Shown: positions 43,720 through 52,194 of the stretch, in pieces
Layout: every line of letters starts with the position of its first letter
How positions within the stretch are numbered: position 1 is the first letter of the stretch
Source: Scatosoma sp045542595
GTDB lineage: Bacteria > Bacillota > Clostridia > Christensenellales > Borkfalkiaceae
Direction of reading: 5' to 3'
DNA: 58,989 bases
NCBI GenBank assembly: GCA_045542595.1
Contig: JAZQLI010000017.1
Span: 1-58,989 of the forward strand
The notes under the pieces: generated by a model
Database searches by the model: none
The model's input: only the letters and a program-made list of their open reading frames with translations
Told to the model about the DNA's origin: nothing
Position numbers and translations under genes: made by a program

Positions 43720-44514
43720 ATGTCAGGACATAGCAAATGGCACAACATACAGGCAAAAAAGGGTAAGGCGGATGCGGCGAAAGGTAGAATTTTTACCAAA
43801 CTCGGTAGAGAAATTGCCGTAGCGGCAAAGAGTAATCCCAACCCCGAAACGAACAGTAAGCTTGCCGATATTATCGCAAAAGCGAAAGCGGCAAATATGC
43901 CCAACGATAACATTCAACGTAGCATTAAAAAAGCGGCGGGTGAAATGAACGGTGCGGATTATAAAGAGCTTACCTACGAAGGATACGGACCTGCAGGTTC
44001 GGCGGTAATTATCGTTACGCTTACCGATAATATTAACCGTACGGCAGGCGACGTGCGTTCTATTTTGAGTAAACACGGCGGCTCGATGGGGAATACCGGT
44101 TGCGTATCGTATAACTTCGATAACAAAGGATATATCGTTGTAGAAAGAACGGTAGAACTCGACGAAGACACTATGACGGAATACGCGTTGGAAGCAGGCG
44201 CAGACGACGTTGTAACCAGCGACGACGTATACGAAATTTTCACCGCGCCCGAAACGTTCTCCGACGTTCGTAAATATCTCGAAGATAAAAATGCGGAATT
44301 GATGGCGGCTGCCCCTAAGGGTAGAAGAAATGAAGAAGAAGAGCCGAAAATCCGTTTTGTGCAAGCGGAAATTGCTATGATTCCCCAAAACAAAATCGAG
44401 CTTGCGGACGACGTTTTGAAGAAATTTGAAAATATGTTAGAAGCTTTAGAAGACCACGACGACGTGCAAAACGTTTACCATAACGTAGAGCTTCCCGACG
44501 ATGACGAAGAATAA
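43720..44514 (+). CDS. YebC/PmpR-family (TACO1-like) protein
   Basis: A 264-residue protein of the YebC family, start SGHSKWHNIQAKKGKADAAKG. Members have been called DNA-binding regulators; more recent work ties some to relief of ribosome stalling. Three-domain layout is complete; there is a short insert EDKNAELMAAAPKGRRNEEE and an acidic C-terminal tail (PDDDEE). Followed by a riboswitch-controlled unit. Confidence 0.95.
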   Translation: MSGHSKWHNIQAKKGKADAAKGRIFTKLGREIAVAAKSNPNPETNSKLADIIAKAKAANMPNDNIQRSIKKAAGEMNGADYKELTYEGYGPAGSAVIIVTLTDNINRTAGDVRSILSKHGGSMGNTGCVSYNFDNKGYIVVERTVELDEDTMTEYALEAGADDVVTSDDVYEIFTAPETFSDVRKYLEDKNAELMAAAPKGRRNEEEEPKIRFVQAEIAMIPQNKIELADDVLKKFENMLEALEDHDDVQNVYHNVELPDDDEE

Positions 44515-44548
44515 TTGTTTTCAAGACAAATAAAAGTAACACAAAAGC

Positions 44549-44577
44549 TTGACACGAGTCGGCTTTTATGGTAAAAT
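44549..44577 (+). promoter_or_regulatory. Promoter of the riboswitch-ATPase unit
   Basis: TTGACA (44549-44554), 17-bp spacer, TAAAAT (44572-44577). Confidence 0.85.
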
Positions 44578-44592
44578 ATACCTATAATAATC

Positions 44593-44700
44593 CTATTGAG
44601 GGAGTAGCCTGCGTACGTTACGTACGGGATAGGTCAACAACACTAACCTTTTTGGTTTGGTCTATCTGAAATTGCGAGACTCATAGTATATACTTATACT
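44593..44700 (+). promoter_or_regulatory. yybP-ykoY (Mn2+-sensing) riboswitch aptamer
   Basis: Contains the conserved segments of this class: ttgagGGAGTAGCct, a following helix (cgtacg-tta-cgtacg), gTCAACAac, and GCGAGACTc. Distal helices gatag/ctatc and aacc/ggtt fit the hairpin-rich fold. This class binds Mn2+ and controls Mn exporters and P-type cation ATPases, exactly the kind of gene that follows. Confidence 0.85.
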
Positions 44701-44728
44701 GTGTACGAGGAAAGGCTAAGAAAGCATA

Positions 44729-44763
44729 AAACCGAGTAGACGGATAAGGCTACTCGGTTTTTA
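44729..44763 (+). terminator. Expression-platform terminator of the riboswitch
   Basis: aaaccgagtag (44729-44739) pairs with ctactcggttt (44750-44760), then ttttata. It lies between the aptamer and the ATPase start, so metal binding can decide termination. Confidence 0.85.
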
Positions 44764-44813
44764 TATCTTGTAAAATGTTTAAATATTGCATAAAATAAAA
44801 AAAGGAGAGGACA

Positions 44814-47468
44814 ATGAAAGAGTATCTTAAAAATCAAGAAGAAGTCTTGCGCGACGTAGGTTCTTCGAAAGAAGAAGGTTTGCGCGCGGACGAAGCGCAA
44901 CGTCGTTTAGAAACGAACGGCAAAAACAAGCTTGCCGAAGGTAAGAAAAAGTCTCTTATCCGTCGGTTTTTAGAACAGCTTGCCGACCCGATGATTATCA
45001 TTCTTATCGTGGCGGCGGCAATTAGCGGTGTGTTGGCGGTATTCGAACAAGAATTCCCCACCGACGTTATTATCATTCTCGCTGTTGTGCTTATCAACGC
45101 GGTGCTTGGTGTGTTCCAAGAAAGCAAAGCGGAAAAGGCAATAGAAGCCCTGCAAGAGATGTCGGCGGCTACGTCAAAGGTCCTTCGCGACGGTAAAGTG
45201 CAAATCGTGCACAGTGAAGACCTTGTAGTAGGCGATATCGTATTGCTGGAAGCAGGCGACGCAGTACCTGCCGACGGGCGTATTTTGGAAAGCGCGAGTA
45301 TGAAAATCGAAGAAGCCGCGCTCACGGGCGAATCCGTTCCCGTAGACAAAATTGCGGAAACCATTACCCCTGCCGAGGGCGTGAAAGAAGTTCCTTTGGG
45401 CGACCGTAAAAATATGGTATATATGGGCAGCGTCGTAGTATACGGACGCGGCGTGGCGGTAATCACCGCTACGGGTATGGATACCGAAATGGGTAAAATT
45501 GCAGGGGCTTTGGCGCAAGCGGAAGAAGGGGAAACGCCCCTTCAAATCAAGCTTGGACAGCTTTCGAAAATTCTTACCTATCTCGTACTCGGTATCAGTG
45601 TTATCGTATTTGGAGTAAAACTCATTCAACACCTTGCCGTAGGCGCAGGAATTACGTTCGATTTCGCGTTAGAATCGTTTATGGTTGCCGTATCTTTGGC
45701 AGTTGCCGCTATCCCCGAAGGACTTGCGGCGGTTGTTACCATCGTGCTTTCTATCGGTGTTACCAATATGTCTAAACGTAATGCCATCATTCGTAAATTG
45801 ACGGCGGTGGAAACGCTTGGTTGTGCGCAAATTATCTGTTCGGATAAAACGGGTACGCTTACGCAAAACAAGATGACGGTTGTCGAATATTACGGCGAAG
45901 ACGAATTAAAAGCCGCAAAAGCAATGGCGCTTTGCTCCGATGCCGAACTCGACGATAACGGCGAAGTAACGGGCGAACCTACCGAAGCGGCGCTCGTTGT
46001 ATGGGCAAATAAACTCAATGCGCCTAAAGGCGAGCTTAAAAACGAGCTTCCCCGTGTGGGCGAATTGCCGTTCGATTCTAGCCGTAAGATGATGTCTACG
46101 GTGCATCAAAGAGAAAACGATTTCGTTCAATTCACCAAAGGCGCGCCCGACGTTGTCGTGGATAAATGTGCGTACGTTTATAAAGACGGTAAAGCCGTGC
46201 CTATGACGGCGGAATTGAAAGCGGAAATTATGGCTGCTAACAAGGGTATGGCGGATAAAGCGTTGCGTGTTTTGGCTATTGCCGAACGCGTTTGGTCGGA
46301 AAAGCCTGCCGTGTATGAAACGGACGCTATGGAAACCGAACTTTGCTTTATGGGGCTTTGCGGTATGATTGACCCTGTTCGTCCCGAAGTAAAAGACGCT
46401 ATCGCGCGTTGCCGTGAAGCGGGTATTCGTCCCATTATGATTACGGGCGACCATATCGACACGGCGATTGCTATCGCGAAAGAATTGGGTATCTTAGAAG
46501 AAGGCATTCGCGCAATGTCCGGTTCGGAACTCAATGAAATGGACGACGAAACGTTTGAAAAGGAATTCCGTAATATCGGCGTGTACGCACGTGTACAACC
46601 CGAACATAAAACGCGTATCGTAACGGCTTGGAAGAAAGCAGGTTACGTTACGGCAATGACGGGCGACGGCGTAGACGACGCGCCTTCCATTAAAACTGCC
46701 GATATCGGCGTAGGTATGGGTATCACGGGTACGGACGTTACCAAAAACGTGGCAGATATGGTACTTGCAGACGATAACTTTGCTACCATCGTCGGCGCGG
46801 TAGAAGAAGGTAGACGTATTTACGATAATATTCGTAAAGCTATCCAATTCCTTTTGGCTTCGAATATGAGTGAAGTATTGGCTATTTTTATCTCCACGCT
46901 TATGGGCTTTAGCATTTTGCAACCCGTACACCTTTTGTGGATTAACCTTGTAACCGACTGTTTCCCCGCACTTGCTTTAGGTACGGAAAAAGCGGAAAAA
47001 GACATTATGCAAAGAAAGCCGCGTGATGCCAAGGCAGGCGTCTTTGCCGACGGTATGGGTATCGACGTATTATACCAAGGCGTTATCGTTGCCATTTTGG
47101 TGCTTGTTTCCTACTTTGTAGGGCATTTTATGAACGAAGGCGTATTGACGTTTGAAGACAGTTCGCACGGTACGACGATGGCATTTTTGACGATGTCTAT
47201 GGCGGAAATCTTCCACAGCTTTAATATGCGTTCGCAAAGAAAGAGTTTGCTTTCAATGAAAGAACAAAACAAGTGGCTTTGGTGGGCGGCTATCGGCTCG
47301 TTTGTGGCAACCGCGCTCGTTTGTGAAGTGGAATTCTTGGCAAATGCATTTGGGTTTGCATCGGTAGATTTGGCGGAATTTGCCGTTGCTATCGGTATTG
47401 GGTTCTTGGTAGTTCCTATAGTGGAATTGGTAAAATTAGTGCAAAGAAAGCTTGCAGCTAAGAAATAA
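44814..47468 (+). CDS. P-type cation-transporting ATPase (Ca2+/Mn2+, SERCA-like)
   Basis: An 884-residue P2A-type ATPase that pumps divalent cations out of the cytoplasm. Actuator-domain TGES appears in AALTGESVPVDK, the phosphorylation motif is SDKTGTLTQNKM (near residue 346), the hinge TGDGVDDAPS and the M4 ion-binding motif AIPEGLAAVVT (a variant of PEGLP). Ten transmembrane helices are predicted in the usual positions. The upstream Mn2+ riboswitch argues that Mn2+ is at least one substrate. Strong aaaggagagg site. Confidence 0.95.
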   Translation: MKEYLKNQEEVLRDVGSSKEEGLRADEAQRRLETNGKNKLAEGKKKSLIRRFLEQLADPMIIILIVAAAISGVLAVFEQEFPTDVIIILAVVLINAVLGVFQESKAEKAIEALQEMSAATSKVLRDGKVQIVHSEDLVVGDIVLLEAGDAVPADGRILESASMKIEEAALTGESVPVDKIAETITPAEGVKEVPLGDRKNMVYMGSVVVYGRGVAVITATGMDTEMGKIAGALAQAEEGETPLQIKLGQLSKILTYLVLGISVIVFGVKLIQHLAVGAGITFDFALESFMVAVSLAVAAIPEGLAAVVTIVLSIGVTNMSKRNAIIRKLTAVETLGCAQIICSDKTGTLTQNKMTVVEYYGEDELKAAKAMALCSDAELDDNGEVTGEPTEAALVVWANKLNAPKGELKNELPRVGELPFDSSRKMMSTVHQRENDFVQFTKGAPDVVVDKCAYVYKDGKAVPMTAELKAEIMAANKGMADKALRVLAIAERVWSEKPAVYETDAMETELCFMGLCGMIDPVRPEVKDAIARCREAGIRPIMITGDHIDTAIAIAKELGILEEGIRAMSGSELNEMDDETFEKEFRNIGVYARVQPEHKTRIVTAWKKAGYVTAMTGDGVDDAPSIKTADIGVGMGITGTDVTKNVADMVLADDNFATIVGAVEEGRRIYDNIRKAIQFLLASNMSEVLAIFISTLMGFSILQPVHLLWINLVTDCFPALALGTEKAEKDIMQRKPRDAKAGVFADGMGIDVLYQGVIVAILVLVSYFVGHFMNEGVLTFEDSSHGTTMAFLTMSMAEIFHSFNMRSQRKSLLSMKEQNKWLWWAAIGSFVATALVCEVEFLANAFGFASVDLAEFAVAIGIGFLVVPIVELVKLVQRKLAAKK

Positions 47469-47490
47469 GACGGCATAAGGAATAAAAAGG

Positions 47491-47521
47491 CGCCGCCGAG
47501 TGGGTAAACTCGGCGGCGTTT
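47491..47521 (+). terminator. Terminator after the cation ATPase
   Basis: cgccgccgag / ctcggcggcg, a perfect 10-bp GC-rich stem, followed by ttttg. Confidence 0.92.
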
Positions 47522-47536
47522 TGTCGAAAAAAATCA

Positions 47537-47566
47537 AAAACGAGCCTACCGTGTTCGCGTTGAAAA
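47537..47566 (+). repeat. Dispersed intergenic motif, copy B
   Basis: Core taccgtgttcgcgttgaaaa; 27 of 30 positions match copy C (55056-55085). Lies just after the ATPase terminator and ~190 bp before the next gene. Confidence 0.65.
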
Positions 47567-47619
47567 CGAAAAAACAGTAAAAAAAATTGTAAAATTGCCT
47601 ATATTTTTTTATAAAACCC

Positions 47620-47648
47620 TTGACCGATTAAACAAGATATGTTATAAT
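47620..47648 (+). promoter_or_regulatory. Promoter of the repeat-built protein gene
   Basis: TTGACC (47620-47625), 17-bp spacer, TATAAT (47643-47648). A ~110-nt leader follows with a gtaaaaagg/ccttttttac hairpin near 47655-47681 that resembles a weak terminator. Confidence 0.85.
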
Positions 47649-47757
47649 AATATCAGTAAAAAGGGATTGTACCTTTTTTTACGTCAACCCGAACAATAAA
47701 AATAACCCTAAACGTATAAAAAACGTTGAAATGGGGTAAAAAAGACCGAGGTGTGAA

Positions 47758-50067
47758 ATGGCAGACAGAAAACAATTAGAAGCATCGAAAATCGACGCAT
47801 TGTACAGCTGGATTTCTTACGATTTGCAGAAGATAAAAGGGGAACTTCTTAACGAATTGAAGCTCTCTTCTATGCAAGTAGGCTCGTTGTATCAAGACTT
47901 GAAGAGCGAGAAAGATAAATCTACGCAAGCAATCGCGCAGGAAATTCGTTTCAGCTATAAGCAAAACCAAACCATATACGACGGTTTGGCTGAAATGCTT
48001 ACGGACGAAGTGGCAAAGCGTTTGAATTCGATGGATGAAAAAGTTTCTTCGTTGGAACAAGTAGAAGCTGCCGTTGCTGAAGTGCTTAATAAGTTGGATA
48101 CGGTAGACGGCAATATCGCATTGCTGGAAAACGTAGATGCGGATGCGTTGGCGGAAAAGGTAAAAGAAAAGGTTTCCGAAGTCGTTCCGCAATTACAAGA
48201 AGCCGTTGACGAAATCAAATACAGCTTTATGCAACATCAAGCCATTTACGACGGCTTGACAACGCTCATTTCCGGGGAAGTTATCGGTAAATTGAACGAC
48301 GTAGAAGATAAGCTTGCGCTTTTACAACAGCTCGAAAGTGCGCTTTCCGACGTCGATGCGAAAATTTCCGAACTCGCGGCAATGTACGTTGAAAACGATT
48401 ATAAGGCATTGGTGGAATCGGTTACCGAGAAAACGGAAGAAACGGTTGCCGAGCACAGCCGTCAAATTTTGGAGGCGGTAAACGCAATTCCCGTAGCGGA
48501 AAACGTAGATTATACGCGTATCGTGGACGAAGTAGGCGATAAGGTTATCGACCTTTTAAACGAAGTACTTGTTAATCCTGAGCCCGTAGAAGAAGCTCCC
48601 GTTGTGGAAGCAGCTCCTGCAGAACCCGTAGAAGCGAAAATCGATTATGATAAGCTTATTTACGGTACGGCGGAAAAGGTAGTAGAATCGTTACCCTATC
48701 CCGAAAAGGTAAATTACCGTCGTATTGACGACAGCTTTGCAAAGGCTGCGGAAAAAGTACAAATCAACGTCGGCGAAGACGTTATCGCAAACGCGGTAGC
48801 TTTGGCGGTGGAAAAAGCAATGGCGGCGTTGGATATCGAGGCGATTGCTGCAGCGGTTGCTGAAAAAATTGAAGTGCCCGTCGTTGAACCCGAGCCTATC
48901 GATTACGATAGATTGTCCGATTTGGTTGCAGCTAAATTAGCGGCTTCTACTGACCAAACGTACGACGTCGTACTCGACGAAACGGGTATCGAACAAATTG
49001 CTGAAAAGGTTTCCGAAAAACTCGGTCAAGCAGAAAACGTTAATTACGAACGCATTACCGAAATTGTGGAAAGCAACAAAGTTGACAATGTCGATTATGC
49101 TCGCATTAGCGAAATTGTAGAAAGTAACAAAGTTGACAACGTCGATTATGCTCGTATCAGCGAAATCGTGGAAAGCAACAAAGTTGACAACGTTGACTAT
49201 GCTCGTATCAGCGAAATCGTAGAAGAGAAGATAGCGTCGGCTCCTTGCGACGAGCCTACATATAATCTCGTTGTAGACGAAGAAGGCGTGCAAGCGATTG
49301 CCGAAAGCGTTTCTAATCAGCTTTGTGCAATGTGCGTAAACTGTGCGGAAAACGAAGAAGTTGTTGCGGAAGAAACACCCGTTGAAGAAACGCCCGTGGT
49401 AGAAGAACCGGTTGTGGAAGAAGTAGCGGAAGAACCCGTAGTGGTTGAAGAAACGCCCGTAGCGGAAGAACCCGTAGCCGTGGAAAGCGCAAGCGACGAA
49501 ATTGCGGCAACGGCGGCGGAATCGTTCTCGGAAATCGATAACCAACTTGTAGATGCGGAAACGGGGCTTGTCATTCGTTTGAAGAAGAGCTTTACCGCGA
49601 AGATGAAACAAAGCGAAGAAAAGGTAAAGGGCTATTATAGCGACATCAAAAACGAATTGACTTCGTATAAACGTATCAATTCTAACGTTAGCTGGCACGG
49701 CGACCGTTTCAATTACGGACGGGACACGATTGCAAAAGTGAATATTTGCGGTAAAACGCTTTGCTTCTATTTAGCACTCGATCCTGAAAATCCCGAATAT
49801 AAGACTACCGTATATCACCAAAAAAACGTTGGTAACCAAAAAGCGTATGAAAACACGCCGTTTATGGTAAAAATTAAGAGCGACGCGGCGGCGAAGAAAG
49901 CACTTCGTCTTGTAGGCTACCTTGCGGAAAAACTCGGTACGGAGAAAGAAGATAACTTTGAAGCGGTAGATTACGTAGAAGCCTTTGCTTATCAATCCAC
50001 GAAAGAGCTCTTCGACGAAGGTTATATTAAGGTAACCAAAGAAAAGAAAGTGGATTTAGATTTTTAA
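47758..50067 (+). CDS. Large repeat-built acidic protein with conserved C-terminal domain, function unknown
   Basis: A 769-residue protein I cannot assign. No signal peptide or membrane helix is evident. Residues 1-200 hold two copies of a helical segment (SYKQNQTIYDGLAEML and SFMQHQAIYDGLTTLI, each with flanking coiled coil). From about 250 to 500 a ~17-residue module of the form xVDYxRIxxIVxxKV occurs eight times, four of them as near-perfect tandem DNA repeats (49036-49239). A paired motif YDVVLDETGIEQIAEKVSEKL / YNLVVDEEGVQAIAESV flanks them. Then a Glu/Val/Pro-rich linker (about 535-585) and a C-terminal domain (about 607-745: LKKSFTAKMKQSEEKVKGYY, VSWHGDRFNYGR, KVNICGKTLCFYLALDP). I have the impression that similar C-terminal domains occur in other uncharacterised Firmicutes proteins. 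It has its own promoter. Confidence 0.85.
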   Translation: MADRKQLEASKIDALYSWISYDLQKIKGELLNELKLSSMQVGSLYQDLKSEKDKSTQAIAQEIRFSYKQNQTIYDGLAEMLTDEVAKRLNSMDEKVSSLEQVEAAVAEVLNKLDTVDGNIALLENVDADALAEKVKEKVSEVVPQLQEAVDEIKYSFMQHQAIYDGLTTLISGEVIGKLNDVEDKLALLQQLESALSDVDAKISELAAMYVENDYKALVESVTEKTEETVAEHSRQILEAVNAIPVAENVDYTRIVDEVGDKVIDLLNEVLVNPEPVEEAPVVEAAPAEPVEAKIDYDKLIYGTAEKVVESLPYPEKVNYRRIDDSFAKAAEKVQINVGEDVIANAVALAVEKAMAALDIEAIAAAVAEKIEVPVVEPEPIDYDRLSDLVAAKLAASTDQTYDVVLDETGIEQIAEKVSEKLGQAENVNYERITEIVESNKVDNVDYARISEIVESNKVDNVDYARISEIVESNKVDNVDYARISEIVEEKIASAPCDEPTYNLVVDEEGVQAIAESVSNQLCAMCVNCAENEEVVAEETPVEETPVVEEPVVEEVAEEPVVVEETPVAEEPVAVESASDEIAATAAESFSEIDNQLVDAETGLVIRLKKSFTAKMKQSEEKVKGYYSDIKNELTSYKRINSNVSWHGDRFNYGRDTIAKVNICGKTLCFYLALDPENPEYKTTVYHQKNVGNQKAYENTPFMVKIKSDAAAKKALRLVGYLAEKLGTEKEDNFEAVDYVEAFAYQSTKELFDEGYIKVTKEKKVDLDF
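49036..49239 (+). repeat. Four tandem 51-bp repeats inside the gene
   Basis: Units 49036-49086, 49087-49137, 49138-49188 and 49189-49239 encode NVNYERITEIVESNKVD, NVDYARISEIVESNKVD twice, and NVDYARISEIVEEKIAS. The middle copies are almost identical at DNA level, suggesting recent duplication and possible copy-number variation. Confidence 0.92.
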
Positions 50068-50102
50068 TGCAAACGCAAGATAAAAAATACGAATAAAGAA
50101 AG

Positions 50103-50140
50103 AGAGAGCTGATAATTGCATATTTTCGGCTCTCTATTTT
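50103..50140 (+). terminator. Probable terminator between the repeat protein and RNase J
   Basis: agagagc / gctctct stem with a 19-base loop and a tail attttat. It ends right at the first possible ATG of the next gene. Confidence 0.45.
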
Positions 50141-52177
50141 ATGGGCGAAGAAAATTCGCCAAGGAGAACAAAAAAAGAAGTGAAAAAAAACAAAAAAGAA
50201 GATAACGCGGTGGGGAAAGGCGTTAAAAAATCGGTTGCGACGGAAACAAAGCACACGAAAAGCACCAAGCGTAATCCGCAAGGCACGGCATTTGGAACGG
50301 AAGATAGTGTATTGCGTAGCGCGGCGCGCGCAAAAGCATTTCCCGTAAAAGTAAAGAAAACGGATAAAAAGGAACAGGAACTTAAAAAGACATCAAAAAC
50401 CCGTGTGCAGGATACGTCCTTTTTGCAAGAAGAGTTTGTATCCCCGCCCACAAAACGCCGCTTGAAAATGCCTAAGGAATCGGATAAAGCGGTGGTTAAA
50501 AAGGAAAAGTTGGAGAAAAAGAAAAAAGCCGTAAAAATTATTTTTCTCGGCGGTGTGGCGGAAATCGGTAAAAATATGACCGCTATCGAATACGGTAACG
50601 ATATTATCGTTATTGATGCAGGGCTTACCTTTCCAAATAACGAAGATATGCCGGGTATCGATTCGGTTGTGCCCGATATCACGTATCTTGCTCAAAACAA
50701 AGAAAAAATTCGCGGCGTTTTATTGACGCACGGGCACGAAGACCATATCGGCGGCGTACCCTATTTAATGAAAGAATTATTACCCGAAACGCCTATTTAC
50801 GGTACAAAGCTGACGTTGATGCTGACGGATAATAAATTGCAAGAACACCGTATTACGGGTGTAACGCAACGGGTTGTACAATCGGGCGATATTGTACGCT
50901 TGGGCGTGTTTTCAGTGGAATTTATCAACGTAAACCACTCCATTTCGGGCGCGTGCGCGTTGGCTATTCGCACTCCAAACGGACTCATTTATCACAGCGG
51001 CGATTTTAAAATTGATTTCACGCCCGTAGCTGGCGCTCCTATCGACTTAAAACGGATAGCGCAGCTTGGCGATGAAGGCGTCTTGCTCTATATGGGTGAA
51101 TCGACGAATATCGAACGTTCGGGCTATACTATGAGTGAAACGGTGGTAGGGACGACGCTCGACCATTTGTTTTCGGAAAATATGCACCGTAGGCTGATTA
51201 TCGCCACGTTCGCATCTAACGTACACCGCTTGCAACAAATTATCGATTTGGCAGTTAAATACCGCCGTAAAGTGGCTTTGTCTGGCAGGAGTATGTTTAA
51301 AGTGGTGGACGCCGCGGTAAAAATAGGCGAATTAAAAATTCCCGAAGGCGTACTCATTGATATTGAAAAGACGAAAAATCTATTCGACGGAGAACTTTTA
51401 ATCGTTTCCACCGGTACGCAGGGCGAGCCTATGAGTGCGCTCACGCGTATGGCTTCGGGAGAATTCAATAAGGTTACGGTAGGGCCGAACGATACCATCA
51501 TCATTTCGGCAACGCCCATTCCCGGGAACGAAAAACCGGTGTATCGCGTTATCAATAATCTCTATCAAAAGGGCGCGCACGTCGTATATGAAAGCTTGGA
51601 AAAAATTCACGTTTCGGGACATGCTTGCCAAGAAGAGCATAAAATACTCCATTCCCTTTTAAAGCCGAAATTTTTCATTCCCGTACACGGGGAATACCGT
51701 CATTTGAAGCGGCACGCAGACTTGGCGGAATCGCTTGGGATACCGCCGCAAAACATTCTTATTACGGAGATAGGAAACTGCGTAGAACTTAGGGAAAATG
51801 CAATGACGTTTGGGGAAAACGTGCCGGCAGGTACGCGTTTAATCGACGGCGAAGGGTATGAAGACTACGGCACAAGCGAAGTTATGAAAGACCGTTTAAA
51901 GATGTCTTCAGACGGTATTTTCACGGTAGCGATTGCCGTTACGGGCAATTACGTTATCAACGACCCTGTAGTAGAATCGCACGGGTTTGTATTTTCCGAA
52001 AACACGGGTACGGAAGGGGAAATTAAAACGGTAGTACAACGCGCGGTGGAAAGCTATAATTATGAAAACGGCAACAAAGCCGAACTTACCCTTGCTATCA
52101 AGAAAGCACTCAAAAATTATTTCTATAAAACCACGAAACAATCGCCCTTGATTGTTGTCAGCGTGTTAGACGTATAA
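50141..52177 (+). CDS. rnj: Ribonuclease J
   Basis: A 678-residue (or slightly shorter) RNase J: 5'-3' exonuclease and endonuclease of mRNA and rRNA processing. The metallo-beta-lactamase core has LTHGHEDHIGG near residue 195; the beta-CASP domain and C-terminal domain follow (PVHGEYRHLKRHADLAE, IVVSVLDV at the end). Compared with the usual ~555 residues there is an N-terminal Lys/Arg-rich extension of ~125 residues, presumably RNA- or ribosome-binding. The start is unclear: ATG 50141 directly follows a hairpin and lacks a ribosome site, while GTG 50180 has aggag 13 bases upstream. Confidence 0.94.
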   Translation: MGEENSPRRTKKEVKKNKKEDNAVGKGVKKSVATETKHTKSTKRNPQGTAFGTEDSVLRSAARAKAFPVKVKKTDKKEQELKKTSKTRVQDTSFLQEEFVSPPTKRRLKMPKESDKAVVKKEKLEKKKKAVKIIFLGGVAEIGKNMTAIEYGNDIIVIDAGLTFPNNEDMPGIDSVVPDITYLAQNKEKIRGVLLTHGHEDHIGGVPYLMKELLPETPIYGTKLTLMLTDNKLQEHRITGVTQRVVQSGDIVRLGVFSVEFINVNHSISGACALAIRTPNGLIYHSGDFKIDFTPVAGAPIDLKRIAQLGDEGVLLYMGESTNIERSGYTMSETVVGTTLDHLFSENMHRRLIIATFASNVHRLQQIIDLAVKYRRKVALSGRSMFKVVDAAVKIGELKIPEGVLIDIEKTKNLFDGELLIVSTGTQGEPMSALTRMASGEFNKVTVGPNDTIIISATPIPGNEKPVYRVINNLYQKGAHVVYESLEKIHVSGHACQEEHKILHSLLKPKFFIPVHGEYRHLKRHADLAESLGIPPQNILITEIGNCVELRENAMTFGENVPAGTRLIDGEGYEDYGTSEVMKDRLKMSSDGIFTVAIAVTGNYVINDPVVESHGFVFSENTGTEGEIKTVVQRAVESYNYENGNKAELTLAIKKALKNYFYKTTKQSPLIVVSVLDV

Positions 52178-52194
52178 AACGAAGGAAAAACGGA

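Noticed and set aside
44608..44625. cgtacg palindrome as a protein operator
   Set aside because: It is explained as a helix of the riboswitch aptamer.
49036..49239. CRISPR-like periodic repeats
   Set aside because: Repeats are contiguous and in frame within a coding region, with no unique spacers or cas genes.
48937..49698. 253-codon minus-strand open frame opposite the repeat protein
   Set aside because: It is produced by the repeat composition of the plus-strand gene and reads as Phe/Arg/Tyr-rich low complexity.
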